Counted from the stretch's first letter, positions 1-8,439 are shown. The stretch is 64,000 bases of DNA from an uncultured Gammaproteobacteria bacterium (GCA_947259915.1 CAMYOC010000053.1:92057-156056), one strand, 5' to 3'. The notes: generated from the letters alone by a model not told the origin. Numbers and translations: made by a program.

Positions 1-52
1 AAACCAGCAACAGGAGTGCGACAACGGCGCTACGGCAAAGCATTCTCGACAT
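1..52 (-). CDS. Start of an exported protein (cut by window edge)
   Basis: Only the first 17 codons lie inside the window. Read leftwards from the ATG at 52 they give MSRMLCRSAVVALLLLV: a basic residue or two followed by a hydrophobic run, which is the beginning of a signal peptide. A second ATG four codons in (43) is an alternative start. The gene is divergent from the lipoprotein gene at 197, leaving about 145 bp for both promoters. Nothing can be said about the function of the mature protein. Confidence 0.5.
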   Translation of the reverse strand, partial: MSRMLCRSAVVALLLLV

Positions 53-196
53 CGGATTCTCCGGCTGGGTGCAGGTAGACTAGCCTAGGCCAGCCGGGCC
101 CCACAGGCCAGCGTCCGGCTGGGGTATCATCCTCGCGGCGGCGCCGCCTGCGCGCCCGGCATCCGGTCCATCGTCAGACATACGGGGAAGCGAAAC

Positions 197-574
197 ATGA
201 CTCGAGTACCACTCAGAGCGCTTTATTGCGTGGCCCTCGCGCTGGCGGCGGTCCTCGCCGGTTGTGCGCTGGAAGAAAAATCCCGGGGGGACTTCGAGCG
301 CCATAACCAGAGCATTCTGCGTGATTCCTATGCGGAGCCGGGGATGCTCGTATTCGAGGCCAAGGCCGGCGCTGCGTTCCCGGCGGATAGCAAAAGTGCG
401 GAGGCGTTGCGCATGCAATGGCTGGATGCCTGGCTGGTCCAGCGCAAGCTCTGCCCGAATGGCCACGAGGTTCAATCCCGCGAGTTGATCGGTGTCGGCG
501 AGCCCAACTTCCACGACATGGATCTGCGCTATCTGATCCGCTGCACCGACGGGCCGGCGGAGCCCGCGTCCTGA
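197..574 (+). CDS. Small predicted lipoprotein of unknown function
   Basis: A 125-residue protein with a classic lipoprotein leader: basic N-terminus, hydrophobic stretch and lipobox LAGC (Cys about residue 23), so it should be lipidated and membrane anchored. The mature part is acidic and short, with two further cysteines (KLCPNG and IRCTDG) that could form a disulfide in the periplasm. The start is supported by GGGGAA seven bases upstream of ATG. It is convergent with the solute-binding protein gene, the two stop codons being adjacent (574/576). I do not recognise the family. Confidence 0.7.
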   Translation: MTRVPLRALYCVALALAAVLAGCALEEKSRGDFERHNQSILRDSYAEPGMLVFEAKAGAAFPADSKSAEALRMQWLDAWLVQRKLCPNGHEVQSRELIGVGEPNFHDMDLRYLIRCTDGPAEPAS

Positions 575-575
575 G

Positions 576-1391
576 CTAGCGGATGTACTGCCCCTCGATC
601 TCCTCGTAGCGCCCGCTCTCGCGCAGCCGGGTCAGCGCCGAGTCGAACCTGGCCACGACTTCCCGCGACACCGACGCGTTGCTGAACATCAGCCGCACTT
701 CACTGCCGCCGGTGGCAGCCAGCGGGTGCAGTTCCACATCACCATCCAGCCCGCGCCGGCGGATGATGGAGGTACCGACGATCACGTCCTCGAGATAAGC
801 GTCGATCACGCGGTCCAGCAGGCGGGTCGCGTTGGTCTCGCCCACCTCGGCGATGATGAACTGGCCCTCATAGGCCGGATCATCCTGCATTGCTTCAATT
901 TCGGAGCCATACAGATAGGCGTCGGTCACACCGATCTTCATCCCCGCATCCAGCATCGCGTCGAGCGACTCCGCGTCCAGCACCTTCGTATCGCCGCGGC
1001 GCACGAACAGACCGAATTCCTCGATACGGTATGGCGATGAGAACATCGCGAACTCATCGCGCTCCGGCGTCCTGGTGGCGCCGCTGATCAGATCGATGTC
1101 GCCATTGCGGATCCGGCCCAGCAGACTGGCCCAGTTGTCCCGCTCGAACGACACCGAACATCCGGCCTCGGCAGCCATGGCGCGGACCAGTTCCACATCC
1201 AGACCCTGCAGATTGCCCTTGGGATCCATGTAGTGATACGGCTCCCACGGGTCCCAACCCATGGTCAGCGTGCATCCGGCGGTCGTCGCTTCGGTGGGCG
1301 GGGAGGCTGGTGTCTCGGCGGGTTCCCGCCCACAGGCGGCGATGCAGAATACGGCCAGCAGGAGAGCGAGCAGACGGTAGGCAGCTTGCAT
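576..1391 (-). CDS. Family 3 periplasmic solute-binding lipoprotein
   Basis: A 271-residue protein with a lipobox (IAAC) at about residue 20, followed by a low-complexity Pro/Glu/Thr linker and a bilobed family 3 (amino-acid type) solute-binding domain. Family hallmarks include the W-D-P-Y start of the ligand site, GLDVELVRAMA, the WASLLGRIRNGDIDLI segment and SSPYR. No permease or ATPase gene is nearby, so it may serve a distant ABC transporter or act as a sensor-like binding protein. ATG at 1391 is preferred over an in-frame GTG at 1406 because AGGGG sits at ribosome-binding distance. Confidence 0.8.
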   Translation of the reverse strand: MQAAYRLLALLLAVFCIAACGREPAETPASPPTEATTAGCTLTMGWDPWEPYHYMDPKGNLQGLDVELVRAMAAEAGCSVSFERDNWASLLGRIRNGDIDLISGATRTPERDEFAMFSSPYRIEEFGLFVRRGDTKVLDAESLDAMLDAGMKIGVTDAYLYGSEIEAMQDDPAYEGQFIIAEVGETNATRLLDRVIDAYLEDVIVGTSIIRRRGLDGDVELHPLAATGGSEVRLMFSNASVSREVVARFDSALTRLRESGRYEEIEGQYIR

Positions 1392-1490
1392 GGATTTTCC
1401 CCTCACGCGACTTCCGTGGACGGCGGGCCATCTCCCTGATCCCGGTCGCTCTGTCCCCAGTATAGAAGATCGCCCGCGAGGGCCCTTGCG

Positions 1491-3266
1491 CTAAGGGGTT
1501 TCCAGCGCCCGGTAATGGACCATACGGAACTGATACGGGTTGGCGTCGCGCAGCCGCTGCGCCAGCCGGCCATGCCGCCTGGGATCCCAGACCGCGTAGC
1601 GTTCGACAAAGGCCTCTGCCTCGGCGGCGTTACCGTTCTCCTGGATGCGCAGGACCTCGGCCAGCATCGCCGTCACGGTGTCGTGGTAGCGCGCGTCATC
1701 CAGTTCCAGATATTCCGGGCCAAAGGACAATAGCCCATGCTGGAGAAAGAAATTCATCTGCATCAGCTGCATGGTCTGGTAGGCCTGCTCGCGCCGCGGT
1801 TTGACCCGCTGCAACACGCGGCTGATGCCTGCGGCATAGATGGCCTTGAGCGTGGATTCCCCGATCAGCCCCTGCTCCTCGAGCTGGCTGGCGACAAACA
1901 GCGAAACCAGATCGGACTTGAGCTCTTCAAAGAGATCCCCCCAGGGGCTGAGCGCAGGGCCGAGATCCCGGCCGTCCAGCGTGCGGGCCACGCCCAGATA
2001 GTGGCCGATCTCGTGCCACAGCGTCCGGTAAAGCGGACCCTCCGGCTGATAGTCTGAGGCAAATTCGGGCCCGACCGCGGCTGCATAGATTTGCGCGCTG
2101 TCGGCGAACAACTCCGGATTGGTCAGGATATTGCCGCGCAGCAGGATGATGCGGCCGTATTTGCGTGTGTGGTCCGCCTCATTGGGCAGGATGCTGGCGG
2201 TGTTGGTACCCCGGGCCTGGCCGAAGTCGGCGATCACCTCGTATACGCCGACCGGGATGCGGCTGCGCACCTGCCGTTCATCGCGCTGAGGCAGTGAATC
2301 CTGCAGCGTCTGGATGCTGCCGATGGCTTGCTGCATTGCGGCGGTCCGCTCCGCATCGCGCACCAGCAGGCTGAGCGAGAAGAACGCGCGCACGCCAAAC
2401 AAGCCGTCGTCATAGCTCTCGTAGCTGCCGATCTGCGCATTGAGGTTGCGGAAGTCGCCGTTGATCCACGCGGCGTCGCCACCTTCGTAGTTGTCGCTGA
2501 GCAGGTCGCGGGCGCGCTGACGCAGATAGGCCGCAAAATCCGCATCGCTTGCGGCGACGGCGTCGGCCGCCTCGTTCAACAGGCCGTAGACCTGCATCAT
2601 CCGTGACGCCCAGCGCAGTGAATAGGGCAGCGCATAAAACGGCGCGTCGTCGTCGCCATTGCGGAGATCCAGCAATCGCTGGCGCAGACCCGGATGCAGC
2701 ACGTCGATGACCGGATGCCGGTCCAGATTCGCCAGATCCGCGTCGATGTTGGCGGCACTGGTTTCCCGGACCACGGTTCTCACGCTCATCAGCGCCGGTG
2801 CGAGTTCCGGTCTTCTCTCGATAAGTGCATCCAGTGGCGCCCGCTCGATGCCCCAGGGGTAGACATTGCGTCCGGGTTCCGGCGGCGCAACCGGCAGGAA
2901 CGGCTCGCGGCGGTTGTCCAGCGTGGTCGCTATCGGGCCCCGGAACAGATAGAACAACTGGTTCAGCGCCTCCATCTGCGGATCCCCGGGGCCCCGCGCA
3001 GACAAGACCCGTTCGGCGAAGAGCGCTTCCGGATGCAGGGAATCCAGATACATTTCGTGGAGCAACTGACCAGCGGCGATCAGCTTGTCCACCGCCTCGC
3101 GCTCGCCCGCCGTCAATCCCCCGAGATTCGGGTCGATGTAGACGTGGCGGGTCTTGTCCAGCACTTCCCGGGCCTGAGCCAGGCTCCAGTACCCGGTCGA
3201 TGGGCCATCGGCGGCCTGGAGCAGGGGGCAGGCGGTCATCAGCAGCAGAATGACGGCAAAGCGCAT
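1491..3266 (-). CDS. Exported M49-like (dipeptidyl peptidase III-like) zinc peptidase
   Basis: A 591-residue protein with an N-terminal signal peptide (cleavage near residue 18). The zinc site is HEIGH at residues 418-422, followed 25 residues later by EELKSD (447-452), which matches the EExxxD/E third-ligand motif of family M49 (dipeptidyl peptidase III). Classic M49 enzymes carry HExxGH; here the shorter HExxH form is present. Expected role is periplasmic hydrolysis of short peptides. It is divergent from hemN with a 103-bp gap. Family assignment is good; substrate is unknown. Confidence 0.75.
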   Translation of the reverse strand: MRFAVILLLMTACPLLQAADGPSTGYWSLAQAREVLDKTRHVYIDPNLGGLTAGEREAVDKLIAAGQLLHEMYLDSLHPEALFAERVLSARGPGDPQMEALNQLFYLFRGPIATTLDNRREPFLPVAPPEPGRNVYPWGIERAPLDALIERRPELAPALMSVRTVVRETSAANIDADLANLDRHPVIDVLHPGLRQRLLDLRNGDDDAPFYALPYSLRWASRMMQVYGLLNEAADAVAASDADFAAYLRQRARDLLSDNYEGGDAAWINGDFRNLNAQIGSYESYDDGLFGVRAFFSLSLLVRDAERTAAMQQAIGSIQTLQDSLPQRDERQVRSRIPVGVYEVIADFGQARGTNTASILPNEADHTRKYGRIILLRGNILTNPELFADSAQIYAAAVGPEFASDYQPEGPLYRTLWHEIGHYLGVARTLDGRDLGPALSPWGDLFEELKSDLVSLFVASQLEEQGLIGESTLKAIYAAGISRVLQRVKPRREQAYQTMQLMQMNFFLQHGLLSFGPEYLELDDARYHDTVTAMLAEVLRIQENGNAAEAEAFVERYAVWDPRRHGRLAQRLRDANPYQFRMVHYRALETP

Positions 3267-3298
3267 GGGCGGTGATCTCCCGCGGCGGCGCGGCGGCG

Positions 3299-3312
3299 CT
3301 GACGCAAATCAA
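3299..3312. promoter_or_regulatory. Possible FNR/Anr box upstream of hemN
   Basis: CTGACGCAAATCAA matches the FNR/Anr consensus TTGATnnnnATCAA at 8 of 10 defined positions, with a perfect right half. It lies in the divergent spacer between the peptidase gene and hemN, centred about 65 bp upstream of the hemN ATG. Oxygen-responsive Anr/FNR control of hemN is established in several Gammaproteobacteria. No promoter hexamers were identified to fix its distance from a start site, and one near-match in a short spacer can arise by chance. Confidence 0.4.
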
Positions 3313-3369
3313 TGACTAGCGGGTCAAAACCCGTTATTTTCCCTGTTCGATCCGAAGAGTGGCAGACCC

Positions 3370-4758
3370 ATGCAGCGAGTAGAGTTCGACAGCGACCTGG
3401 TCCAGAGATACGACGGCCCCGGTCCCCGTTACACCTCCTATCCCACCGCAGTTCAATTCCATGAAGGCTTCGGTGCGGACGATTATGCCCGCCTCGCGCG
3501 ATTGAGCAACGAAGGCGACCAGGTCAGGCCGCTGTCCTTGTACGCCCACATCCCGTTCTGCCATTCGCTCTGTTACTACTGCGCTTGCCACAAGATCGTG
3601 ACCCGCACGCCCGGTGTCGCTGACCAGTACCTGGACTACCTGTTCCGTGAAGCAGCCATGCACGCCGAGCTCTACGACTCGTCGCGGCCGGTGCGCCAGC
3701 TCCATCTAGGGGGAGGTACGCCGACCTATCTGACCGATGAGCAGATGACGCGGCTGATGAACGGGCTCGGCGAACATTTTCCGTTGCTGACCGAGGGTGA
3801 CCGGGAGTATTCGATCGAGATCGATCCGCGCACCACCGGCGCCGAAACCATACCGTTGCTGGCCGCACTCGGTTTTAATCGTCTCAGCATGGGGATCCAG
3901 GATTTCGATCCCCGCGTGCAGCGGGCGGTCAACCGGGTCCAGGCTCCGGACCATACCCTCGGCCTGTTGCACCAGGCCCGGGACGAGGGTTTCCTGTCGG
4001 TCTCGGTGGACCTGATTTACGGTCTGCCGTTCCAGAACATGGAGCGCTTCCAGCAGACGCTGGAATTGGTGGTCGACGCCCGACCCGATCGCATCGCCAC
4101 CTACAATTACGCCCATCTGCCGCGGATGGTCAAAGCCCAGCGGCTGATCCGGGAGGAGGATCTGCCGAGTCCGGCAGAGAAGCTGGAGCTGCTGACCGGG
4201 ACGGTCGAGTTCCTTACCCGCAGCGGCTATGAATATATCGGCATGGATCATTTCGCGCTGCCCGAAGATGAGCTGGTCAAGGCGCGCGACGCCGGCACGC
4301 TACACCGGAACTTCCAGGGCTATTCCACTCATTCCGATTGCGATCTGGTGGCGCTCGGCGTCAGCTCGATCGGCAAGCTGGATACCTGCTACAGCCAGAA
4401 CCTCAAGCAACGCAAGGACTATTATGAAGCCCTCGACGCCGGCCGCCTGCCTATCTTCCGCGGCGTCGAGCTGAATCCGGACGACGTGCTCCGGCGTGCG
4501 GTGATCCAGAGCATCATGTGCCAGGATGTGGTCGATATGCAGGCCTTCTCCAGTGCGTATGGCATCGATTTCCACGATTACTTCGCGCCGGCACTGGCCG
4601 CGCTGGAGGTGATGGAACGCGACGGTCTGGTGTCCCTCGACCAGCGTCACATCCGGGTAAACCCCAAGGGCCGTTTCCTGCTCCGTCCGGTGGCCATGCC
4701 CTTCGACGCCTATCTTCAGTCCCGCGAGAGTCCCGGCAGATTCTCCAAAGTCATCTGA
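3370..4758 (+). CDS. hemN: Oxygen-independent coproporphyrinogen III oxidase
   Basis: A 462-residue radical SAM enzyme that converts coproporphyrinogen III to protoporphyrinogen IX without oxygen in cytosolic haem synthesis. The iron-sulfur motif is C64-x3-C68-x2-C71 followed by A-C73, the CxxxCxxCxC form typical of true HemN rather than HemW. The N-terminal YDGPGPRYTSYPTA segment, LGGGTPTYL, GIQDFDP and the C-terminal HemN domain are all present, and length is as expected for HemN. The gene is followed 25 bp later by sirB2. Cytochrome bd genes elsewhere in the window fit growth at low oxygen. Confidence 0.97.
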   Translation: MQRVEFDSDLVQRYDGPGPRYTSYPTAVQFHEGFGADDYARLARLSNEGDQVRPLSLYAHIPFCHSLCYYCACHKIVTRTPGVADQYLDYLFREAAMHAELYDSSRPVRQLHLGGGTPTYLTDEQMTRLMNGLGEHFPLLTEGDREYSIEIDPRTTGAETIPLLAALGFNRLSMGIQDFDPRVQRAVNRVQAPDHTLGLLHQARDEGFLSVSVDLIYGLPFQNMERFQQTLELVVDARPDRIATYNYAHLPRMVKAQRLIREEDLPSPAEKLELLTGTVEFLTRSGYEYIGMDHFALPEDELVKARDAGTLHRNFQGYSTHSDCDLVALGVSSIGKLDTCYSQNLKQRKDYYEALDAGRLPIFRGVELNPDDVLRRAVIQSIMCQDVVDMQAFSSAYGIDFHDYFAPALAALEVMERDGLVSLDQRHIRVNPKGRFLLRPVAMPFDAYLQSRESPGRFSKVI

Positions 4759-4783
4759 GCCGCCGCGGCCCGGTACCGCGTCG

Positions 4784-5164
4784 ATGTATCCGTTCCTGAA
4801 ACATCTGCACGTGAGCTGCGCGGCGATCAGCCTCGGGCTGTTCGTGCTGCGAGGCTGGTGGATGATGGGTGACCCGGCTCGACTGCGGCTGCGCTGGGTA
4901 CGGATCGTCCCCCATGTGGTGGACACCGTCCTGTTGGCCAGCGCGATCGGCCTGACCTTTATGATCCAGCAGTGGCCGCTGCGTAACGAGTGGCTGACCG
5001 CCAAGGTCATCGGGCTGCTGGTCTATATCGTGCTGGGGACGATTGCGCTCAAGCGCGGACCCACGCGGGCGATCCGCATCGGCGCATTCTTCGCCGCGCT
5101 GGCGGTGTTCGCCTGGATCGTAGTCAGCGCGCGTTTGCACACGCCCTGGTTGCCGATGATCTGA
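4784..5164 (+). CDS. SirB2 family membrane protein
   Basis: A 126-residue protein with four predicted membrane helices and the SirB2 family start (YPFLKHLHVSCAAISLGLFVLRG) followed by PHVVDTVLLASA. SirB2 proteins are small inner-membrane proteins of unclear biochemical role, often near haem or cytochrome-related genes. It begins 25 bp after hemN on the same strand and probably shares its transcript. It is convergent with the DUF192 gene, with 16 bp between stop codons. Confidence 0.88.
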   Translation: MYPFLKHLHVSCAAISLGLFVLRGWWMMGDPARLRLRWVRIVPHVVDTVLLASAIGLTFMIQQWPLRNEWLTAKVIGLLVYIVLGTIALKRGPTRAIRIGAFFAALAVFAWIVVSARLHTPWLPMI

Positions 5165-5180
5165 ATAACCGGGACCGGGT

Positions 5181-5672
5181 TTACTCGATGGAACCGGTCC
5201 CGATCGCTGGATGGATGACGCGGTCACCGGCCTCGATGCCCAGGCGTGCACAGGTCCCGCCGTGGATTTCCAGCGCGTAACGGACCGGGCCAGCCGAAGG
5301 AATCGAGGTGCGCGAATAGGGCTCGGTGCGCGCGGCGATATTGCTGATGGTTCCGTCAGCACGGATAAACAGCATGTCCAGCTGCAGTGGCGTGTTACGC
5401 ATCCACATACTGGCCGGACGCGTCGCCCCGAAATCGAACAACATGCCTTCCCATTCGCCCATCTCGGTCACAAACATCAGACCCCGGGCCAGTTGCCCGG
5501 GTGTACTCGCCACGCGGACGGTGAATCCATGGCGATCTCCGCCGGCGGTCTCGATAGTGAGGGCCGACGCCGGGAGCTGCTCGGGCAGCCCGGCGGCCGT
5601 GGCCATCGTCTGTGGAGCGCCGATCGCAAAGAACAACTGCATGGCAATGAAGATCCCGGATCTGGCGGTCAT
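5181..5672 (-). CDS. Exported DUF192 protein
   Basis: A 163-residue protein with a signal-peptide-like N-terminus ending near ATAAG and a DUF192 domain. Family features seen: RVASTPGQLARGLMF, the GMLFDFG turn, MWMRNTPLQLDMLFI and the C-terminal ALEIHGGTCARLGIEAGD. DUF192 proteins are small beta-rich exported proteins of unknown activity. It stands alone on this strand. A TTGACA hexamer at 5776-5781 (minus strand) with a poor TAAGCT 16 bp further on may be its promoter. Confidence 0.88.
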   Translation of the reverse strand: MTARSGIFIAMQLFFAIGAPQTMATAAGLPEQLPASALTIETAGGDRHGFTVRVASTPGQLARGLMFVTEMGEWEGMLFDFGATRPASMWMRNTPLQLDMLFIRADGTISNIAARTEPYSRTSIPSAGPVRYALEIHGGTCARLGIEAGDRVIHPAIGTGSIE

Positions 5673-6023
5673 AAGGCGTGGTTCCTCGGCGTGGCGAGCG
5701 GTCGGCGGGTCCGCTGCCCGGGCGCACGATAGTTTTGCGGCGCGGCAATCGGGAGCTTAATCGGCCCGCCGGATGTGTCAATCCGGGCCGAGACCGTCTG
5801 GCGACCGGATTTTGCACTGCAAAACTGCCCTCCACGGGGGTCGCAAGAGACTTCTGGCTACAAAATTCGATCGTAAGCTATTGAAAACGTGAGCATCGCC
5901 GGACACTTCGGGAGACCGCTATAGGCATTTTCGGGCAAAAGGGGCTATCCTCTGCTGCCCCGTAGAAAAACGGGCGGATTCGCCGGCCGCCTCCGCCGCC
6001 AGCCATCCAGCTCACAGTTCAAC
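5673..6023. other. Non-coding spacer upstream of DUF192 gene
   Basis: No convincing coding sequence. It contains a possible minus-strand promoter (TTGACA at 5781-5776, weak TAAGCT at 5759-5754) for the DUF192 gene, and a small hairpin CCCGT-AGAAAA-ACGGG at 5959-5974. Beyond that I see only GC-rich sequence leading into the inverted repeat described next. Confidence 0.4.
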
Positions 6024-6150
6024 GGTGGACCGGTCACCAGCAGTCCTGGGTCAAGAAGGGGTTCTTGCGAGGTGAGCGCCCGTCCCTTCCAAACAGGGCG
6101 GCGATGGATGTCTTATCTCCGTGTTCCCGGAACGCGGTGACCGGTCCGCC
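6024..6150. ncRNA. Putative structured RNA closed by a 15-bp inverted repeat
   Basis: GGTGGACCGGTCACC (6024-6038) pairs with GGTGACCGGTCCGCC (6136-6150) over 15 positions with one G-U wobble. The 97-nt interior holds a CAAGAA-GGGG-TTCTTG hairpin (6052-6067), a CGCCC/GGGCG pairing near 6078-6100, and GTGTTC-CCG-GAACGC (6121-6135) abutting the closing stem. The right arm ends two bases before the marR stop codon, so on the minus strand the whole structure would lie in the marR 3' region. The strand is undetermined and no known RNA family is recognised. Alternatively each arm, which contains the palindrome GACCGGTC, is a protein-binding site. Confidence 0.35.
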
Positions 6151-6152
6151 AC

Positions 6153-6683
6153 CTAATCCAGAGGACGCAGACGCACTACCGAAAACGGTTCGGTATCTGG
6201 CGACGCTGCGTCGGCCGCGCTGTCCGCTGGCGCTGCGAACAGTGCCCGCAGCTTCCTCAACGCGTCGCGCATCTGCCGGTCCTCGGGTGCGGAATAGATC
6301 TCGGCTCTTTCCGCCAGCTGCGCCACGTATTCAGGATAGGCAGACTCGAATAGCGTCTGGCCGGATGTCGACAGGGACACGATCATCATCCGCCGGTCAT
6401 GGCGCGACGGCGAGCGCACGATCAGGCCCTTCTGCTCCAGACGGTCGAGGATGCCGGTCAGGGTCCCTTTTGTGATCAGGGCCTGCTGGCCCAGATCCTT
6501 ACAGCTTTGGGGGCCACCCCGGCCGAGGGCAAAAACGACTTCGGCCTGGGATTGCGTCAGCCCGGTGGAGCGCAGGTGTTGGGACTCACAGAGGCTGAAT
6601 GCGTGGTAGGTGTGGGTGAGTTCGCGCATCAGCGAGACGACGGGATGCGCCGCCGCTTCCTGGGCTGATCTGAACTCCACCAT
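6153..6683 (-). CDS. MarR family transcriptional regulator
   Basis: A 176-residue winged-helix repressor. The MarR pattern is clear: a helical dimerisation N-terminus, LTQSQAEVVFAL, recognition helix region DLGQQALITKGTLTGILDRLEQKGLI, and the beta-wing SPSRHDRRMMIVSLS. ATG 6683 is chosen because GGGAG lies six bases upstream, and the upstream in-frame TTG has no such site. It follows glgA on the same strand after 77 bp; a TTGACT hexamer in that gap could give it its own promoter. The C-terminal 25 residues are an Ala/Asp-rich tail. Ligand and targets are unknown. Confidence 0.88.
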   Translation of the reverse strand: MVEFRSAQEAAAHPVVSLMRELTHTYHAFSLCESQHLRSTGLTQSQAEVVFALGRGGPQSCKDLGQQALITKGTLTGILDRLEQKGLIVRSPSRHDRRMMIVSLSTSGQTLFESAYPEYVAQLAERAEIYSAPEDRQMRDALRKLRALFAAPADSAADAASPDTEPFSVVRLRPLD

Positions 6684-6760
6684 GACTGTCTCCCGGATAC
6701 CCCTAAACTTGGTCCCGACTGGGTGGTTAGTCAAGGCCGCGGAGCATTTTTTTTGCAGTT

Positions 6761-8245
6761 TCAGCCCGCGCGTTTGTCCAGTCGCCGTGCGTCGATGGCG
6801 TTCTGGTAGATCTCCAGATAGCGGGATGCGGACCGGCTCCAGCTAAAGTCATGAGCCATGGCGGCGGTTTGCAGTTCACGCCATCGCGCCGGATCCTCCC
6901 GATACACGGCAATGGCCCGCCGCGTGCCGGTCAGCAGCCCCGCGGGCCCCGGCTGGGAATAGAGGAATCCGGTGGCGGCTTTCGAGCCGGGCGCATCGAT
7001 ATCAACGATGGTGTCCGCCAGACCGCCCGTGCGGTGAGCGATGGGTAGCGCGCCGTAGCGCTGCGCGTACATCTGCACCAGACCGCAGGGCTCGAAGGTC
7101 GAGGGCACGATCAGGGCATCGGCGCCCGCCATCATCTGATGAGCGATCTCTTCGCTAAAGCCGCGGTAATACGCGAGGCGGCCGGGGAAGCGCCGCTCCA
7201 GTTCCTTTAGCTGGATCTCATACTCGGCGTAGCCGCTGCCCACCGCGAGAATCCGCCCACCCTCGTCGATGATGGCCGGTGCGGCGTCACGCAGCGCCCG
7301 CCAGCCTTTTTGCGGTGTCATCCGGCCGAGCATGGCCAGCAGCGGTTCTCCCTGGTTCGGGTCGAAGCCGAAACGCTCCAGCAAAGCGCGCTTGTTGGCG
7401 GCTCGGCCGTCCATGTCGACGGCGTCGTAGTGGTTCGGGATCAGCGGATCCCTGGCGGGGTCCCAGTAGACGGTGTCGATGCCATTGAGGATACCGCTGA
7501 GCTGCGCCGCCCGCAGATGCAGCAGACCCTCCATCGCGCAGCCATACTCCGGCGTCTGAATCTCGCGAGCATAGGTGGGGCTGACGGTGGTGATCTGGTC
7601 GGCGTAATACAGACCCGCCTTCATAAAGCTGATGTGGCCAAAAAACTCCAGCCCATTCATGTGGAAGGCCAGGGAATCGATCCCCAGCCCCTTGCGCACT
7701 TTGCGGTTGAAGTTGCCCTGGAATATCAGATTGTGGACCGTAAACACCCCGGCAGCCGTGGCCTCGGGGTCGAACTTGAGATAAGCGTTGGCGAGCCCGG
7801 CGTGCCAGTCGTGGCCGTGGACCACATCCGCACGCCAGCCATCGGGACTCTGCGGTCCACCGAACAGAGCGGCGACCTTCGACAGCACCCCGAAACGGGT
7901 GCAATTGTCCCAGAAGTCGCGACCGTAGTGATCGCTATAAGGGTTGCCGGGTCGATCGTAAAGGTGAGGGCAATCGATCAGGTAGATCGGCACCTTGCTG
8001 TCGGGCATGTGTCCCTTCAGCAGGCGCACCCGATCTGCGGCAATCAGCGGACGGAACCAGCGGCTGACAGGCTTGGCGCCGACTTTTTGCGCGATGCCCC
8101 GGTAAGCCGGCATCAGCAGCCGGGCATCCATGTCGAGACCGTGCAGCGCTTCGGTCAATGCCTGGGTGACATCCGCCAGACCGCCGGTTTTGATCAGCGG
8201 CTGGATCTCGGCGGTGGCCTGCAGGACTTTCAGATTGACGGGCAT
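6761..8245 (-). CDS. glgA: Glycogen synthase (ADP-glucose, GT5)
   Basis: A 494-residue GT-B glycosyltransferase that transfers glucose from ADP-glucose to the glycogen chain. The N-terminal KTGGLADV motif (from Lys19) binds ADP-glucose, HDWHAG and HNLIFQGNF are typical of GT5 enzymes, and the C-terminal PSTFEPCGLVQMYAQRYG holds the conserved E-x7-E type donor site. Length matches the family. It is divergent from glgC across a 194-bp spacer, so the two ADP-glucose pathway genes probably share a regulatory region. No branching enzyme or phosphorylase gene is in the window. Confidence 0.96.
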   Translation of the reverse strand: MPVNLKVLQATAEIQPLIKTGGLADVTQALTEALHGLDMDARLLMPAYRGIAQKVGAKPVSRWFRPLIAADRVRLLKGHMPDSKVPIYLIDCPHLYDRPGNPYSDHYGRDFWDNCTRFGVLSKVAALFGGPQSPDGWRADVVHGHDWHAGLANAYLKFDPEATAAGVFTVHNLIFQGNFNRKVRKGLGIDSLAFHMNGLEFFGHISFMKAGLYYADQITTVSPTYAREIQTPEYGCAMEGLLHLRAAQLSGILNGIDTVYWDPARDPLIPNHYDAVDMDGRAANKRALLERFGFDPNQGEPLLAMLGRMTPQKGWRALRDAAPAIIDEGGRILAVGSGYAEYEIQLKELERRFPGRLAYYRGFSEEIAHQMMAGADALIVPSTFEPCGLVQMYAQRYGALPIAHRTGGLADTIVDIDAPGSKAATGFLYSQPGPAGLLTGTRRAIAVYREDPARWRELQTAAMAHDFSWSRSASRYLEIYQNAIDARRLDKRAG

Positions 8246-8335
8246 CCGGACCTCCCCGGTCGCGATGGAGCGGGCCGCTGGAGCGGGAACGGTTATCCCC
8301 GGACTCTAGCACAGCGAGGTGCCATATTTTATGAG

Positions 8336-8372
8336 TTAAGCTGTCATCGAGCTTGTTCTATAGTTCTATAGT
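8336..8372 (+). promoter_or_regulatory. Candidate promoter for glgC
   Basis: TTAAGC (8336-8341) is followed after 17 bp by TATAGT (8359-8364), a five-of-six match to the -10 hexamer. TATAGT occurs again at 8367-8372 as part of a short direct repeat (TTCTATAG). This AT-rich patch in otherwise GC-rich DNA is 70-100 bp upstream of glgC. The -35 match is only partial. Confidence 0.35.
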
Positions 8373-8439
8373 TGTACCAGGGAGGTGCGCATCCGGCGTA
8401 TCTCCCAACATCATGCCCGTGGCAGCGAGTCTCATCTAA

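Noticed and set aside
6024..6150. 6S RNA, SRP RNA or RNase P RNA
   Set aside because: The conserved core sequences of those RNAs are absent; only generic hairpins are present. Kept as an unknown structured element.
7310..8371. 353-codon open frame on the plus strand opposite glgA
   Set aside because: It lies antisense to a clear GT5 gene, is rich in His, Arg, Gln and Val as expected of a shadow frame in GC-rich DNA, and has no recognisable domain.
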